From the NCBI GenBank assembly GCA_002412765.1, contig DHVR01000068.1, forward strand, positions 184,199 through 248,198: 64,000 nt of DNA. Reading direction: 5' to 3'. The first letter of the stretch is position 1; every line of letters starts with the position of its first letter. This DNA comes from Leptolinea sp. UBA5203. GTDB taxonomy: Bacteria; Chloroflexota; Anaerolineae; Anaerolineales; Anaerolineaceae. The notes under the pieces are model-generated. The model was not told the origin of the DNA, did no database searches, and saw only the letters and a program-made list of their open reading frames with translations. Positions 42,998 through 51,877 of the stretch are shown one piece after another. The position numbers and the translations under genes are program-made.

Positions 42998-44200
42998 TTA
43001 GAGATCTGGCAGTTCGGCAACTACGCCATCTGCCCACCAGTACATACAGTATTTACATTCAAGTCCTGGAGCTCCTGGGGGGAATTGATCGATATCGGCA
43101 TATTCAAAACTCTCGCCTTCAGGAACAATAACATTGCCTTTATTGTCGATGATCGGTCCAGAGAACAGGTCGAACCGGGTGAATTCACCGGCTAAAATTG
43201 CATCCAGTTTGGCGTTAACCAAATCCAAAACTTCAGCGGGTAATTCAGCAACACCAGGGGTCATCGTCTGGCCATCCATGAAACCGTACAAACCCATGCC
43301 ATTCTCGTTCCCTTCAAAATATTGGAAACCGGCCACATATGTACCGGCAATAATTTGTTCGGTGATGTCGGCATATATTGGGCCCCAGTTCCAATAAGGA
43401 GCAGTCAAACAGCGGGCGGCAGTACAGGAACCTGACCAGTCATAGGTTATACCCCAAACATCACCACGTTGAGTGGCTACGTCAGCAGGAGCAGGGGTAT
43501 CGGCACCGGTGATAACAACCTGAGCACCTGCATCGAATAAGGAGGCAGCGCCTTCTTTTTCAATTACAGGATCATGCCAGGTGTTGATCCAGCGCACATC
43601 CATGGTACATTCGGGGCAGGTAACTTTCATACCCAGTGCCAAAGCATTGCCCAAGCGCAATTCTTCGGGGATTGGGAAGGTAGCCATGTAACCAATTTTG
43701 GGGTTGCCATCCATTTTTGCACGAGCACCAGCCAGCATGCCAGACAGGTACTTCATTTCTTCCATGGCGCCCATTAAGTTACCGAAGTTTTTCAGGTTGG
43801 ATTTGTAACCAGTCAGATGAACATAATAAATATCTGGGAATTCTTCAGCTACAACTTCCATACCATCCATGTATCCAAAGGAGGTGCCCAGAATCAGATT
43901 GAATCCCTTGCGAGATAAAGCACGGAAAATCTGTTCGGCATCTGCACCTTCAGGAACATTTTCGATGTAGGCAACATGCACATTGGGGACATTTTCCTCA
44001 ATGTATTTCAAACCTTCATAATGTGCCTGGGACCAACCACCATCATCATGGGGTCCAATCAGAACTGCTGCTACGTTTGTTTTCCCTTTTACAATATCAG
44101 GGATTTCAAAACCGCCAACTTCCGTTGGGCCACATGCACTTAAAACCAGTGCAGCCAAGAGTACTACTGTGGTTAATAACCAGAGTGTTTTTTGTTTCAT
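42998..44200 (-). CDS. BMP-family ABC substrate-binding lipoprotein (nucleoside/purine)
   Basis: 400 residues from the ATG at 44200, 6 bases after GGAGG. A lipobox (LVLSAC) follows the signal helix, so it is exported and lipidated. The Bmp/Med fold is marked by VLIGPHDDGGWSQAHYEG near the N-terminus, then GTSFGYMDGMEVVAEEFPDI. Family members bind nucleosides or purines. A large Trp/Tyr-rich C-terminal part includes two cysteine pairs (ECKYC, CPEC) that could be structural. First gene of the importer set, with a palindromic operator candidate immediately upstream. Confidence 0.93.
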   Translation of the reverse strand: MKQKTLWLLTTVVLLAALVLSACGPTEVGGFEIPDIVKGKTNVAAVLIGPHDDGGWSQAHYEGLKYIEENVPNVHVAYIENVPEGADAEQIFRALSRKGFNLILGTSFGYMDGMEVVAEEFPDIYYVHLTGYKSNLKNFGNLMGAMEEMKYLSGMLAGARAKMDGNPKIGYMATFPIPEELRLGNALALGMKVTCPECTMDVRWINTWHDPVIEKEGAASLFDAGAQVVITGADTPAPADVATQRGDVWGITYDWSGSCTAARCLTAPYWNWGPIYADITEQIIAGTYVAGFQYFEGNENGMGLYGFMDGQTMTPGVAELPAEVLDLVNAKLDAILAGEFTRFDLFSGPIIDNKGNVIVPEGESFEYADIDQFPPGAPGLECKYCMYWWADGVVAELPDL

Positions 44201-44212
44201 CATACTCCTCCG

Positions 44213-44230
44213 TTTCAATATAAGTTGAAT
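44213..44230. promoter_or_regulatory. Palindromic operator candidate upstream of the binding-protein gene
   Basis: TTTCAA-TATAAG-TTGAAT, with five perfect and one mismatched arm position. It touches the ribosome-binding region of the BMP gene. A 21-base stretch covering it (44209-44229) is identical to the stretch in front of the 8-oxoguanine-deaminase-like gene (51774-51794, opposite orientation to the genes). Confidence 0.6.
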
Positions 44231-44409
44231 TGAAAAATCACGTTCTGAAAAGATCGTAACAAGAATCTGCCAATCACCTCCTACTCTTGATTTACCTTCG
44301 AATCCGTTGTGCTCATAATGACTTGTCTTACAATAGATGACACCTTTTATTATTGACTATCTTGATGAATTATTCAACTGTTTTGTTCGTGAAAGTACTC
44401 ACGAAATTA

Positions 44410-44438
44410 TGCAGCCGAGTTATTATAACCCGGCTGCA
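44410..44438 (-). terminator. Terminator after the carbamate kinase gene
   Basis: TGCAGCCGAGTT and AACCCGGCTGCA, one mismatch, 5-base loop, lying 12 bases after the carbamate kinase stop. On the minus strand TAATTTCG follows, a modest U-tract. Confidence 0.7.
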
Positions 44439-44450
44439 TAATTTTACTAA

Positions 44451-45407
44451 TTATTTAAGGACAATCCTTGTTCCGGTTTCGCCCTTCAATGCCCGGCCAA
44501 TATTTTCCGGATTGGTGATTAAGGCTTCTTTACCGCCATTCTCAAGGAACCAGATGATTGCCTGTATCTTGGGGGCCATGGAACCCTTGGCGAAGTGAAT
44601 ACCTTCAGCCAGATATTGTTTGGCTTCTGCCAGGGTAATTTTATCCAACCATTTTTGATCGGGCTTGCCAAAGTTGATGGCCACTTTTTCCACCGCGGTG
44701 GATATCAATAACAGATCGGCTTTCATTACTTGAGCCAGTAAGCTGCTGGCATAATCCTTGTCGATCACGGCTGCAGTACCGATTAAATCACCGTCTGTAT
44801 TCATAATGACAGGGATTCCGCCACCGCCAACTGAAATGACGGTAACACCAGCATCCACCAGGGTTTTCACGGCTTCCAACTCAACCACACGCATGGGCAA
44901 CGGGGAAGCAACAACACGTCTCCAACCTCGGCCAGCGTCTTCTACAATATTCCAGCCTTGTTCTTTCTCGCGTTTTTTGGCTTCCGCTTCATCCATAAAT
45001 CCGCCAATGGGTTTGGAGGGTGATTTGAAGGCTTCGTCCTTTACATCCACTTCCACCTGAGTGATTACAGTGGCAACATTCTTCTTGATGCCACGGCGTT
45101 TCAACTCATTCTGCAAAGTTTGCTGTAAGGCATACCCAATAAAACCCTGGGTATCGGCCCCGCAAACATCCAGGGGTATTTCGTGCATGTTTTCCACTTT
45201 GTGGGCAATCTCGGACCGTTGCAATAAAAATCCAACTTGCGGACCATTGCCATGACCAATTACTACATCCCAACCTGATTCAATCATGTCAGCGATATGC
45301 AAAGTTGTTTCCTTGGCCGCCAGATACTGGTCTTCGATTGTTTGGTGCTGCTTATCTTTAATAAGTGAATTGCCACCAATTGCGACTACTGCTACTTTCT
45401 TTGCCAT
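44451..45407 (-). CDS. Carbamate kinase (ArcC/YqeA-like)
   Basis: 318 residues from the ATG at 45407 after a GGAGAGAGAGAG stretch; an in-frame ATG farther upstream lacks support. The amino-acid kinase fold shows AIGGNSLI (about 8-15), GHGNGPQVGFLL and IPVIMNTDGDLIGTAAVIDKD. The reaction carbamoyl phosphate + ADP to ATP + carbamate gives energy in arginine, agmatine and purine fermentations. Its stop is at a terminator, and it follows the YgeW-like transcarbamylase by 37 bases, consistent with receiving its carbamoyl phosphate. No arcA (arginine deiminase) is nearby. Confidence 0.94.
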   Translation of the reverse strand: MAKKVAVVAIGGNSLIKDKQHQTIEDQYLAAKETTLHIADMIESGWDVVIGHGNGPQVGFLLQRSEIAHKVENMHEIPLDVCGADTQGFIGYALQQTLQNELKRRGIKKNVATVITQVEVDVKDEAFKSPSKPIGGFMDEAEAKKREKEQGWNIVEDAGRGWRRVVASPLPMRVVELEAVKTLVDAGVTVISVGGGGIPVIMNTDGDLIGTAAVIDKDYASSLLAQVMKADLLLISTAVEKVAINFGKPDQKWLDKITLAEAKQYLAEGIHFAKGSMAPKIQAIIWFLENGGKEALITNPENIGRALKGETGTRIVLK

Positions 45408-45444
45408 ACTCTCTCTCTCCATTTTTACTAACAATATTTTTGAG

Positions 45445-46425
45445 CTAAATCATGGTTAAAGCCATGACTGCTTCCTGAACATGCATTCGATTCTCTGCTT
45501 CGTCAAACACTACCGATTGAGGTCCATCAAGAACTTCATCGGTTACTTCAATATTGCGGTCTGCTGGTAAGGGATGCATATAGATGGCATCCGGTTTTGC
45601 CAAAGCCATTTTCCGTGCATCCGTGATCCAGTGTTCGTATTTACTAATAATTTTTGCCCCTTCTTCAGGATCAGGGGTATGCACCATGGCGCCCCAAGAT
45701 TTTGCGTAAACGATGTCAGCATCCTTGAAAGCAGCTTCCATATCGTCGGTTACTTCAAAACCTACACCTGCTTTCTTGGCTTCGTCTTTTGCCATGGCCA
45801 TAATTTCCGGCATCAGTTTGAATTCTGGGGGATGAGCCAAAACCACATCCAGGCCAAAGCGCGGCATTTGCAGGATTAAACTCTGCGGGACAGACATGGG
45901 TTTTTGATAAGAAGCCGCATAGGCCCAGGAGACGACCATTTTCTTCTTACGCAAATCACGGCCTTTCTTTTCGACAATGGTCATTAAATCTGCCAAAATC
46001 TGGAAAGGATGATAAATATCGCATTGCATATTTAAAACGGGGGTACGGGAATTCTTGGCTACAGCATTCAGGTATTGATTGCCAACACCCCAGTCCACAT
46101 TGCGAATCGCAATGCCATCAAAATAACGTCCAAATATTTCACCGATTTCTCTGGGCGTATCCCCGTGGGAAATTTGTGTGGTCTTGCTTTCAATAAAGGC
46201 CGCATGGCCGCCCAAGTGAGCCATACCTGCTTCAAACGAGCCACGTGTGCGGGTACTGCTAAAGAAAAACAGCATGGCCAAGACCTTATCCCGCAAGTAT
46301 GGGGTTAATTCATTAAGAGCCCGCTTTCGTTTCAGATCGAAAGCAACATCGAGAACGGTTTCAACTTCTTCCTTGGTAAAATCAAGATCACCGATTAAGT
46401 CGCGTCCACGAAGATAAGTTTGCAT
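45445..46425 (-). CDS. ygeW: YgeW-like catabolic transcarbamylase
   Basis: 326 residues. The carbamoyl-phosphate site STRTR (about 57-61) is intact. The middle part matches E. coli YgeW strongly: LNMQCDIYHPFQILADL, WAYAASYQKPMSVPQ, RFGLDVVLAHPPEFKLMP and EAAFKDADIVYAKSWGA. It lacks the roughly 60-residue insertion that E. coli YgeW has after PKSW, and ends with an OTCase/AOTCase-like HPLPADRNIEVTDEVLDG. Inferred direction is phosphorolysis of an N-carbamoyl amino acid to carbamoyl phosphate, which the adjacent carbamate kinase would use. AAGGAG precedes the ATG. Confidence 0.85.
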   Translation of the reverse strand: MQTYLRGRDLIGDLDFTKEEVETVLDVAFDLKRKRALNELTPYLRDKVLAMLFFFSSTRTRGSFEAGMAHLGGHAAFIESKTTQISHGDTPREIGEIFGRYFDGIAIRNVDWGVGNQYLNAVAKNSRTPVLNMQCDIYHPFQILADLMTIVEKKGRDLRKKKMVVSWAYAASYQKPMSVPQSLILQMPRFGLDVVLAHPPEFKLMPEIMAMAKDEAKKAGVGFEVTDDMEAAFKDADIVYAKSWGAMVHTPDPEEGAKIISKYEHWITDARKMALAKPDAIYMHPLPADRNIEVTDEVLDGPQSVVFDEAENRMHVQEAVMALTMI

Positions 46426-46452
46426 TTTTATCTCCTTTTGATAAAAAATTTG

Positions 46453-46490
46453 ACCCTCTAGATCCCATAGAAAATCAGGGCCTCAAGGGT
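46453..46490 (-). terminator. Terminator overlapping the stop codon of the 670-residue membrane protein gene
   Basis: On the minus strand ACCCTTGAG and CTAGAGGGT form an imperfect stem with an inner CCC/GGG, followed by CAAATTTTTTATC. The hairpin includes the stop codon at 46483-46485. Confidence 0.55.
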
Positions 46491-48495
46491 TGCAGTTAAA
46501 CTCACTTTTTATTTGATTAACAATTGACTCTGAACTTAAATCGAGCTCATCTGGCTCAATTTTACTCCAGATGTTACACACATCTTCACGATAATCTGCA
46601 TTATTTTGGATTTTTTTCGATACTTTATAAGCTTGTTCAACCTCACCAGTTTGAACATAAGCTTCAAGAAATGGCAGGTATTCAAACTCGTTATTGGCTG
46701 TAAATCCTTCCAATTCCGCTTGCTCGGCTAACCGATTCACCTCCTTCCAATTATTGGTTTGTCGTGCATATTCCGCTTTCTGATAAAAATAACACCATCC
46801 CTTGGCAGGTTCATTTTCAAAAACAGCCGGTGGAATTCGAGCCTGGTCTGCTTGCGGGTTGATTTGATCCGCTTCAGAAAGTCCAATATAATTCCGCAAG
46901 GGAAGAGGAATTCCACTGGGTTGAACCTCATCATTAAACAAAACCCAAACACAATCGCTTGCATTCCAGTAGACAGTCAAAATATCGGATGTCGTGCCTT
47001 CATATTGCAGACTCCGAATGGCATGTTCAACCGGAAGTCCAGGTTCAATTATCGGCAAAACAGAGCCATCCCGGCTGGTAAAATCGTACATCAAATAGGG
47101 TATATTCACCGAGCGATGCTCTGGTGCAAACATCCAGTTAATCGCACCGGCCAGATCATTATCACTCTCTCGATACAATGGCAAATCTTGCGTCACGAAG
47201 AGTGTGCCAGGTTTTAGTTCAGGAATACGCCAGGAAAGCTGCCAAAAATATTGTTGGATGGCTTTAAATTCATTTTCATAAACCCGCGCATTGAAGTAGT
47301 GAAATCCCACACTGATGGTAAAAAAGATGGCCAGAAGGATGGGCTGCATTTTAGGCCGGAAGAGCAAATCGATCAGTCCAACAATCCAGAAGGAGGAGGC
47401 CAGTAAAAAAGCCAGCATGGTGCGGTCCCATGGGAAGGCTAATTCCAAGGGTACCTTGGTAACCCAGAAAGGCCAGCCATTGATGAAAAACAAAAAGATT
47501 CCGGTGAAAATTGCAATTAGAGGCCAGCGATCTACTTGGACTGGCAGGTTTCCAGCATCCTTTTTTCCTCTGCGCAGCAGGTACAGACTGACCAGGGACA
47601 CAATAAAAGTAACTGCCAGGAGCACCCAAAACAGCCTGGATACCTTCATCCCGCCAGATTGGAAAATTTGGCTCCAGGAGGAAAAGAAGACAATTTTCGC
47701 ATCTGTAAGAACCCGTGAGAGTAATTCACGCACAGCTTCGCCGGGTGCAGAAACAAAATCCTGAAAGAAATGTGGCCGATAGGATGGAAATTTAAAAATA
47801 AACACCCGCCAGATCATAAACACCATCAGCATACCCAAATAAGGCAGCCAGGTTTTGATTAAGCGGAGATAGGGGAATTTCTGCTCTTTTTCCAGGTTCC
47901 TGTTCATCAAAACGAATAAAATGACAGGTCTGGCTAATTCCAACCCAACAAAATATTCAAGCGAAAAATGACAACTGGCCAGGGCAACACCAGCCAGGGT
48001 AAACCAGAGCCACCGCCTGGGATGTTGAAACGCCAGCATCATGCAATAGACAGAAAGCAAAAAGGCATCCAGCGTGGTGAAATGCAGAATGAATTCCAGC
48101 GGAATCGCTTGTTGCAGGAAAGCAGGGTAGATAGTAAATAAAATAGCAATGGAAACAATTTGGCGTGATTTATTTGGCCAAATTATTTTTAAGATCAACC
48201 AGAGCAAAACCCCGCTCAGCCAGCGCAGAAAAAACAAAAAGGTATGATAAGCCCACACTCTTTCTGCAAAAAACGTTGAGGTTAGTTGATAAATCCAAGC
48301 TGAAAATGGCCGGTCATAAGCAACAAAGGCAGGATATCCAGCAGACCCGGCGACATGGTAACTGTACAAATATATCCAATCATCCCCGAATAATCCAAGC
48401 CGTGGAATGTAAATTCCAAAACTTATCAGGGCAAAAAAGAAAAGCAGAACAGGTGGCAGCCAAGCTGACTTCGATAGTTTATTAAGCATCATCAT
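46483..48495 (-). CDS. GT-C-like polytopic membrane protein, possible glycosyltransferase
   Basis: 670 residues. A first helix is followed by RLGLFGDDWIYLYSYHV, in which the Asp pair sits where GT-C enzymes have their catalytic D/E motif. About ten further helices occupy residues 80-430. The rest (430-670) is soluble and ends in helical TPR-like pairs (EQAYKVSKKIQNNADYREDV). Acceptor and donor are unknown. It separates the two transcarbamylase genes and has its own hairpins on both sides, so it may be an unrelated insertion in the island. Confidence 0.65.
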   Translation of the reverse strand: MMMLNKLSKSAWLPPVLLFFFALISFGIYIPRLGLFGDDWIYLYSYHVAGSAGYPAFVAYDRPFSAWIYQLTSTFFAERVWAYHTFLFFLRWLSGVLLWLILKIIWPNKSRQIVSIAILFTIYPAFLQQAIPLEFILHFTTLDAFLLSVYCMMLAFQHPRRWLWFTLAGVALASCHFSLEYFVGLELARPVILFVLMNRNLEKEQKFPYLRLIKTWLPYLGMLMVFMIWRVFIFKFPSYRPHFFQDFVSAPGEAVRELLSRVLTDAKIVFFSSWSQIFQSGGMKVSRLFWVLLAVTFIVSLVSLYLLRRGKKDAGNLPVQVDRWPLIAIFTGIFLFFINGWPFWVTKVPLELAFPWDRTMLAFLLASSFWIVGLIDLLFRPKMQPILLAIFFTISVGFHYFNARVYENEFKAIQQYFWQLSWRIPELKPGTLFVTQDLPLYRESDNDLAGAINWMFAPEHRSVNIPYLMYDFTSRDGSVLPIIEPGLPVEHAIRSLQYEGTTSDILTVYWNASDCVWVLFNDEVQPSGIPLPLRNYIGLSEADQINPQADQARIPPAVFENEPAKGWCYFYQKAEYARQTNNWKEVNRLAEQAELEGFTANNEFEYLPFLEAYVQTGEVEQAYKVSKKIQNNADYREDVCNIWSKIEPDELDLSSESIVNQIKSEFNCNP

Positions 48496-48510
48496 ACCTT
48501 ATAAGAGATT

Positions 48511-48542
48511 GAGGGGCGGAAACTTAGCCTGTCCCGCCCCTC
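48511..48542 (-). terminator. GC-rich hairpin after the ATCase-like gene
   Basis: GAGGGGCGG (48511-48519) and CCGCCCCTC (48534-48542) with a 14-base loop. The minus-strand tail is not T-rich, so it may be a stabilising hairpin or weak terminator. Confidence 0.5.
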
Positions 48543-48561
48543 GGATTTTAATGGTTGAATT

Positions 48562-49515
48562 TTACTCCATGGCGCCTAAAATTAACGCCAATAACGCCAT
48601 GCGCATCACCACCCCATTGTAGGCTTCTTCCCAATATCGGGAATGTTTAGTGCTGTCCACATCGATGGGCAGCTCATCCTGGCGCGGCAGTGAATGTAAA
48701 ATGATCGCATCGGATCGGGCTTTTTCAGAGAGTAATTTTCGCGTGACTTTATAATTCTCAGGGGTTAACCCTTTGCTATCTGTTTTCTCTTCGCGTGCCT
48801 TGGTATAGTCCGGCTGTACGACAGGTTCCATGTAAATCACATCCGCTTCGTGAATCACGTCGGCTACATGCTCGGCTACACGGATATTCAAGTTGTATTC
48901 TGCGATTTCTTTCTTGAATTCTTCGGTCAGGGCCATTTCTGGCGGGGCAATCGAGATCATCTCTGCATCAAATTGAGTCAGGGCATACGCCATGGAATGC
49001 ATGGTGCGCATGCGCATGTCACCGATACACAGGAAAGTCAGCCCATCGATGGTGCCTTTTTCCTGTAATACGGTATATAGATCAGTCAAGACCTGGGTGG
49101 GGTGTTCCCCCCAACCATCCCCGGCGTTGATCACCGGGATACTGGCCCATTTGGCAGCCTCGTGTGGTGCTCCCTGTTGAAAGTGGCGCATAACCAGAAC
49201 GTCCCCATAGTATTCCAGCATTTTCACCGTATCTTTGATCGATTCCTGATAAAAATCCCCGGCTCGGGTCATTTTGGCATCGGCAAAACCAGTGACATGG
49301 CCTCCGAGTCGGTGCATCGCCGCTTCATGAGCCAGACGCGTTCGTGTGCTGGGTTGATAGAAGGCGGTTACCAGGGTTTTCTCCGCCAATAAATCGGTGT
49401 TCTTGCGGCTGCGCGCAATCGGTTCCAATTCATTAGCGACTTCAAAGACATGGAAAAATTCCTCTCGCTCAAAATCTTTCAGGGACAATACATCACGACC
49501 TAAAAAGCTACGCAT
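48562..49515 (-). CDS. ATCase-like transcarbamylase with altered amino-acid site
   Basis: 317 residues. The carbamoyl-phosphate half is complete: PSTRTR (about 55-60), VMRHFQQGA, NAGDGWGEHPTQVLTD and HSLPRQDELP. The aspartate half is not: E. coli ATCase Lys84 in KKGET corresponds to DFYQES, and Arg229/Gln231 (MTRVQ) to MEPVV followed by about ten extra residues; Arg167 (RTMHS) is kept. So the acceptor is probably not aspartate and it may not be biosynthetic PyrB. No pyrI, pyrC or other pyrimidine gene is adjacent, whereas catabolic genes are. Family is sure; specificity is not. Confidence 0.8.
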   Translation of the reverse strand: MRSFLGRDVLSLKDFEREEFFHVFEVANELEPIARSRKNTDLLAEKTLVTAFYQPSTRTRLAHEAAMHRLGGHVTGFADAKMTRAGDFYQESIKDTVKMLEYYGDVLVMRHFQQGAPHEAAKWASIPVINAGDGWGEHPTQVLTDLYTVLQEKGTIDGLTFLCIGDMRMRTMHSMAYALTQFDAEMISIAPPEMALTEEFKKEIAEYNLNIRVAEHVADVIHEADVIYMEPVVQPDYTKAREEKTDSKGLTPENYKVTRKLLSEKARSDAIILHSLPRQDELPIDVDSTKHSRYWEEAYNGVVMRMALLALILGAME

Positions 49516-49576
49516 ATGGAAGTCTCCTTTGGGCTAAACAATTCAATTCGTTATGGGCATCAAGAGCTCTCGATCA

Positions 49577-50305
49577 CTATAACGCCTCCACGCGTCGAAC
49601 TACGTGAAAGCGAAAATACCCGGGAAGAAAATAACTCATTGAATAATCTACAGCACGACCGGAATCATCATACAAATAAGCATTAAAAAACATCAACACA
49701 TCCCCGCGCTGTATCTCTAAGCTTTTCGCAACTGAGGTCGGTGCTGGCACAGATCCAATCTCGGTATAAGAGTTGGATAAGGCCGGAGTTCCACGCTTCA
49801 ACAAACAATCCAAAACCGACCCAGTGAAACCTTGATTGAGTTCAGCCTCAGTAAGAATTTCAGCAGGCACGATATCAATCAAATAGGCCACAGGCCGATC
49901 TTTTACATAAATAACGCGTTCAATTTGCAGCAATTCGGAACCGGGAGCAATTTTTAGCTTACCGGCAATTTCTTCATCCGCTTCTTTTCGGATGAAATTG
50001 AGCGCCCCCATGGATACTTGCAAATTACTTTTTCTGGCGATACTTTCAATACTTTCCAATACTTCAAGACCTGTCTCCAGCACCTGGGGATTACCCACCA
50101 GGAAAGTTCCCACACCCTGCCGGCGGCGAATCAGCCCCTGCCCTTCAAATTTCCGCATGGCTTCCCGTAAAGTGGCTCTGGAAACACCCAACTTTTTGGC
50201 GAGGTCCGGTTCAGAGGGTAGACGATCCCCCGGAGTAAGAGAGGCCAATAATTCACCCAAATCAGTCTGTAATTGATAGAAAGTATTTCGAATAGGTCCT
50301 TCCAA
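49577..50305 (-). CDS. GntR/HutC-family transcriptional regulator with UTRA domain
   Basis: 242 residues. N-terminal winged helix with PGDRLPSEPDLAKKLGVSRATLREAMRKFEGQGLIRRRQGVGTF pattern (helix-turn-helix about 36-56). Residues about 95-240 are a UTRA effector-binding domain (DRPVAYLIDIVP, SLEIQRGDVLMFF, MSYFLPGYFRFHV). HutC-type regulators sense small metabolites and usually repress. Located between the amidohydrolase gene and the ATCase-like gene, it is the obvious candidate to control the island, perhaps through the palindromes at 44213 and 51773. Confidence 0.93.
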   Translation of the reverse strand: MEGPIRNTFYQLQTDLGELLASLTPGDRLPSEPDLAKKLGVSRATLREAMRKFEGQGLIRRRQGVGTFLVGNPQVLETGLEVLESIESIARKSNLQVSMGALNFIRKEADEEIAGKLKIAPGSELLQIERVIYVKDRPVAYLIDIVPAEILTEAELNQGFTGSVLDCLLKRGTPALSNSYTEIGSVPAPTSVAKSLEIQRGDVLMFFNAYLYDDSGRAVDYSMSYFLPGYFRFHVVRRVEAL

Positions 50306-50377
50306 GGTACTATTCCTCCATTAATGATTCAATTATGGTACCGCTAGAAAAGTAGAGGTTAAAATTATTCCTGAAAT

Positions 50378-51766
50378 TTAGTATTCAGATAATAATCGAG
50401 TTGCCGCTTTATTGTGTTGGCGAACGATCTCATCCACGTCTTGGGTGATTAATTGTCCATTTTCCACAATCACCTTTCCATGTACAATATTCCAATCCAC
50501 CCTGTGTGTCTGACAAAACAATAAGGCTGATACGGGATCATGCAAGGCGCCCGCATAATCCAATTTATCCATGTTAACCGCAATCAAATCGGCGCATTTG
50601 CCGACTTCCAAACTGCCAATATCGTTTCGACCCAAAACCCCAGCGCCGCCTTTGGAGGCTATCTTTAAGAAATGCCTGGCGGTCAGGATGGGTGGCGTAT
50701 CCTTGCCGGATAAGGATGCCCCTTCCAACCCGGCGCGAACCCGGCTGAGCAGCATGCCATTCCGGGCTTCGGCAAATAAGTTGGAACTGTCATTACTGGC
50801 AGAGCCGTCTACCCCAAGACCAACTTTAACCCCGGCTTCGTGGTATTCCACAATGGGGGCAATCCCGGAGGCCAGGCGCATATTGGATGAAGGACAATGG
50901 GCAACCCCGCAGCCATGTTTGGCATACAGGGCAATTTCTTCAGGATTGATATAAACGGAGTGGGCGAACCAAACATCCTTACCGATCCAATCCACGGATT
51001 GCATGTAGGCAGCTGGACGCAGTCCAAAGCGTTCCACACAGAAGGCCTCTTCATCTTTGGTTTCCGCCAGATGGGTGTGTAATTGCACCCCATATTGTCG
51101 GGCTAAAATCGCACTTTCGCGCATCAGCTCTGTAGTTACGCTGAAGGGAGAACAGGGCGCCAGAACGATCTGAAGCATGGAACCCGGTGCTGGGTCATGG
51201 TATTTTTCAATTAAACGAACACTATCTTTGAGAATATGCTCTTCGGTGTCCACCACATGGTCCGGCGGCAGCCCGCCCTTGCTTTGCCCCAGACTCATCG
51301 AACCTCGGCTGGCGTGTAATCGCAGGCCAATTTCCTTAGCAGCAGCAATTTCATCATCCAATTGGCTGCCGTTGGGGAAAAGATAAAGATGATCCGACGC
51401 TGTGGTACAACCGGAGAGCGCCAATTCACTCAGCGCTGTTTTGGTGGAGATATAAATATCGTCCGGGGTCATGCGGCCCCAAATGGGATAGAGTGTCTTC
51501 AACCAGTTAAATAAATTGCAGTCCTGGGCAGCGGGAACTACGCGGGTAAGGGTTTGATAAAAATGGTGGTGCGTATTGACCAAGCCAGGTAAAACAACAT
51601 GACCGCGCAAGTCAATGACGCGGTCAGCTGTTTGTGGTAAATCTTGGGTGGGGCCGACTTCTTCGATAAAGCCATCTCGGATAAACAACCCGGCATTCGG
51701 GATTTCCCGATCCGCTACATCGAATGTAACAAGAATTCTTGCATTCTTTACTAGAAGTGTACCCAT
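50378..51766 (-). CDS. 8-oxoguanine deaminase / SsnA-type amidohydrolase
   Basis: 462 residues from the ATG at 51766; an in-frame TTG at 51778 is the alternative. Zinc-binding NTHHHFYQTLTR (about 68-79), HLAETKDEEAF and the Asp in GLGVDGSASND mark the cytosine-deaminase/ATZ/TRZ family. The N-terminal stretches VVPAAQDCNLFNWLKTLYPIW and TTASDHLYLFPNG are typical of 8-oxoguanine deaminases, which yield urate. SsnA of purine loci belongs to the same family. It fits an entry step for oxidised purines. Neighbours: GntR regulator downstream, FolD upstream, and a palindrome overlapping its translation start region. Confidence 0.88.
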   Translation of the reverse strand: MGTLLVKNARILVTFDVADREIPNAGLFIRDGFIEEVGPTQDLPQTADRVIDLRGHVVLPGLVNTHHHFYQTLTRVVPAAQDCNLFNWLKTLYPIWGRMTPDDIYISTKTALSELALSGCTTASDHLYLFPNGSQLDDEIAAAKEIGLRLHASRGSMSLGQSKGGLPPDHVVDTEEHILKDSVRLIEKYHDPAPGSMLQIVLAPCSPFSVTTELMRESAILARQYGVQLHTHLAETKDEEAFCVERFGLRPAAYMQSVDWIGKDVWFAHSVYINPEEIALYAKHGCGVAHCPSSNMRLASGIAPIVEYHEAGVKVGLGVDGSASNDSSNLFAEARNGMLLSRVRAGLEGASLSGKDTPPILTARHFLKIASKGGAGVLGRNDIGSLEVGKCADLIAVNMDKLDYAGALHDPVSALLFCQTHRVDWNIVHGKVIVENGQLITQDVDEIVRQHNKAATRLLSEY

Positions 51767-51772
51767 TTTTGT

Positions 51773-51790
51773 TTTCAACTTATATTGAAA
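51773..51790. promoter_or_regulatory. Palindromic operator candidate upstream of the amidohydrolase gene
   Basis: TTTCAA-CTTATA-TTGAAA, perfect 6-bp arms, beginning 7 bases before the amidohydrolase ATG. It shares a 21-base identical stretch with the element at 44213-44230. Confidence 0.6.
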
Positions 51791-51877
51791 CGGATGATGA
51801 TGAAGGTTAAAGCAAGTTTAACCGCAAGAATTCAAAAAGTCAATTGTCTGACAATATTGTCTGACATATTTTAAGGT

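Noticed and set aside
44201..44345. Purine riboswitch in the leader of the BMP importer gene
   Set aside because: I looked for the conserved purine-aptamer junction and loop sequences and did not find them; the palindromic operator explains the region better.
48562..49515. Calling this gene a standard biosynthetic pyrB
   Set aside because: Residues for aspartate binding (Lys84, Arg229, Gln231 equivalents) are missing and no pyrimidine genes are adjacent, so only the family name is used.
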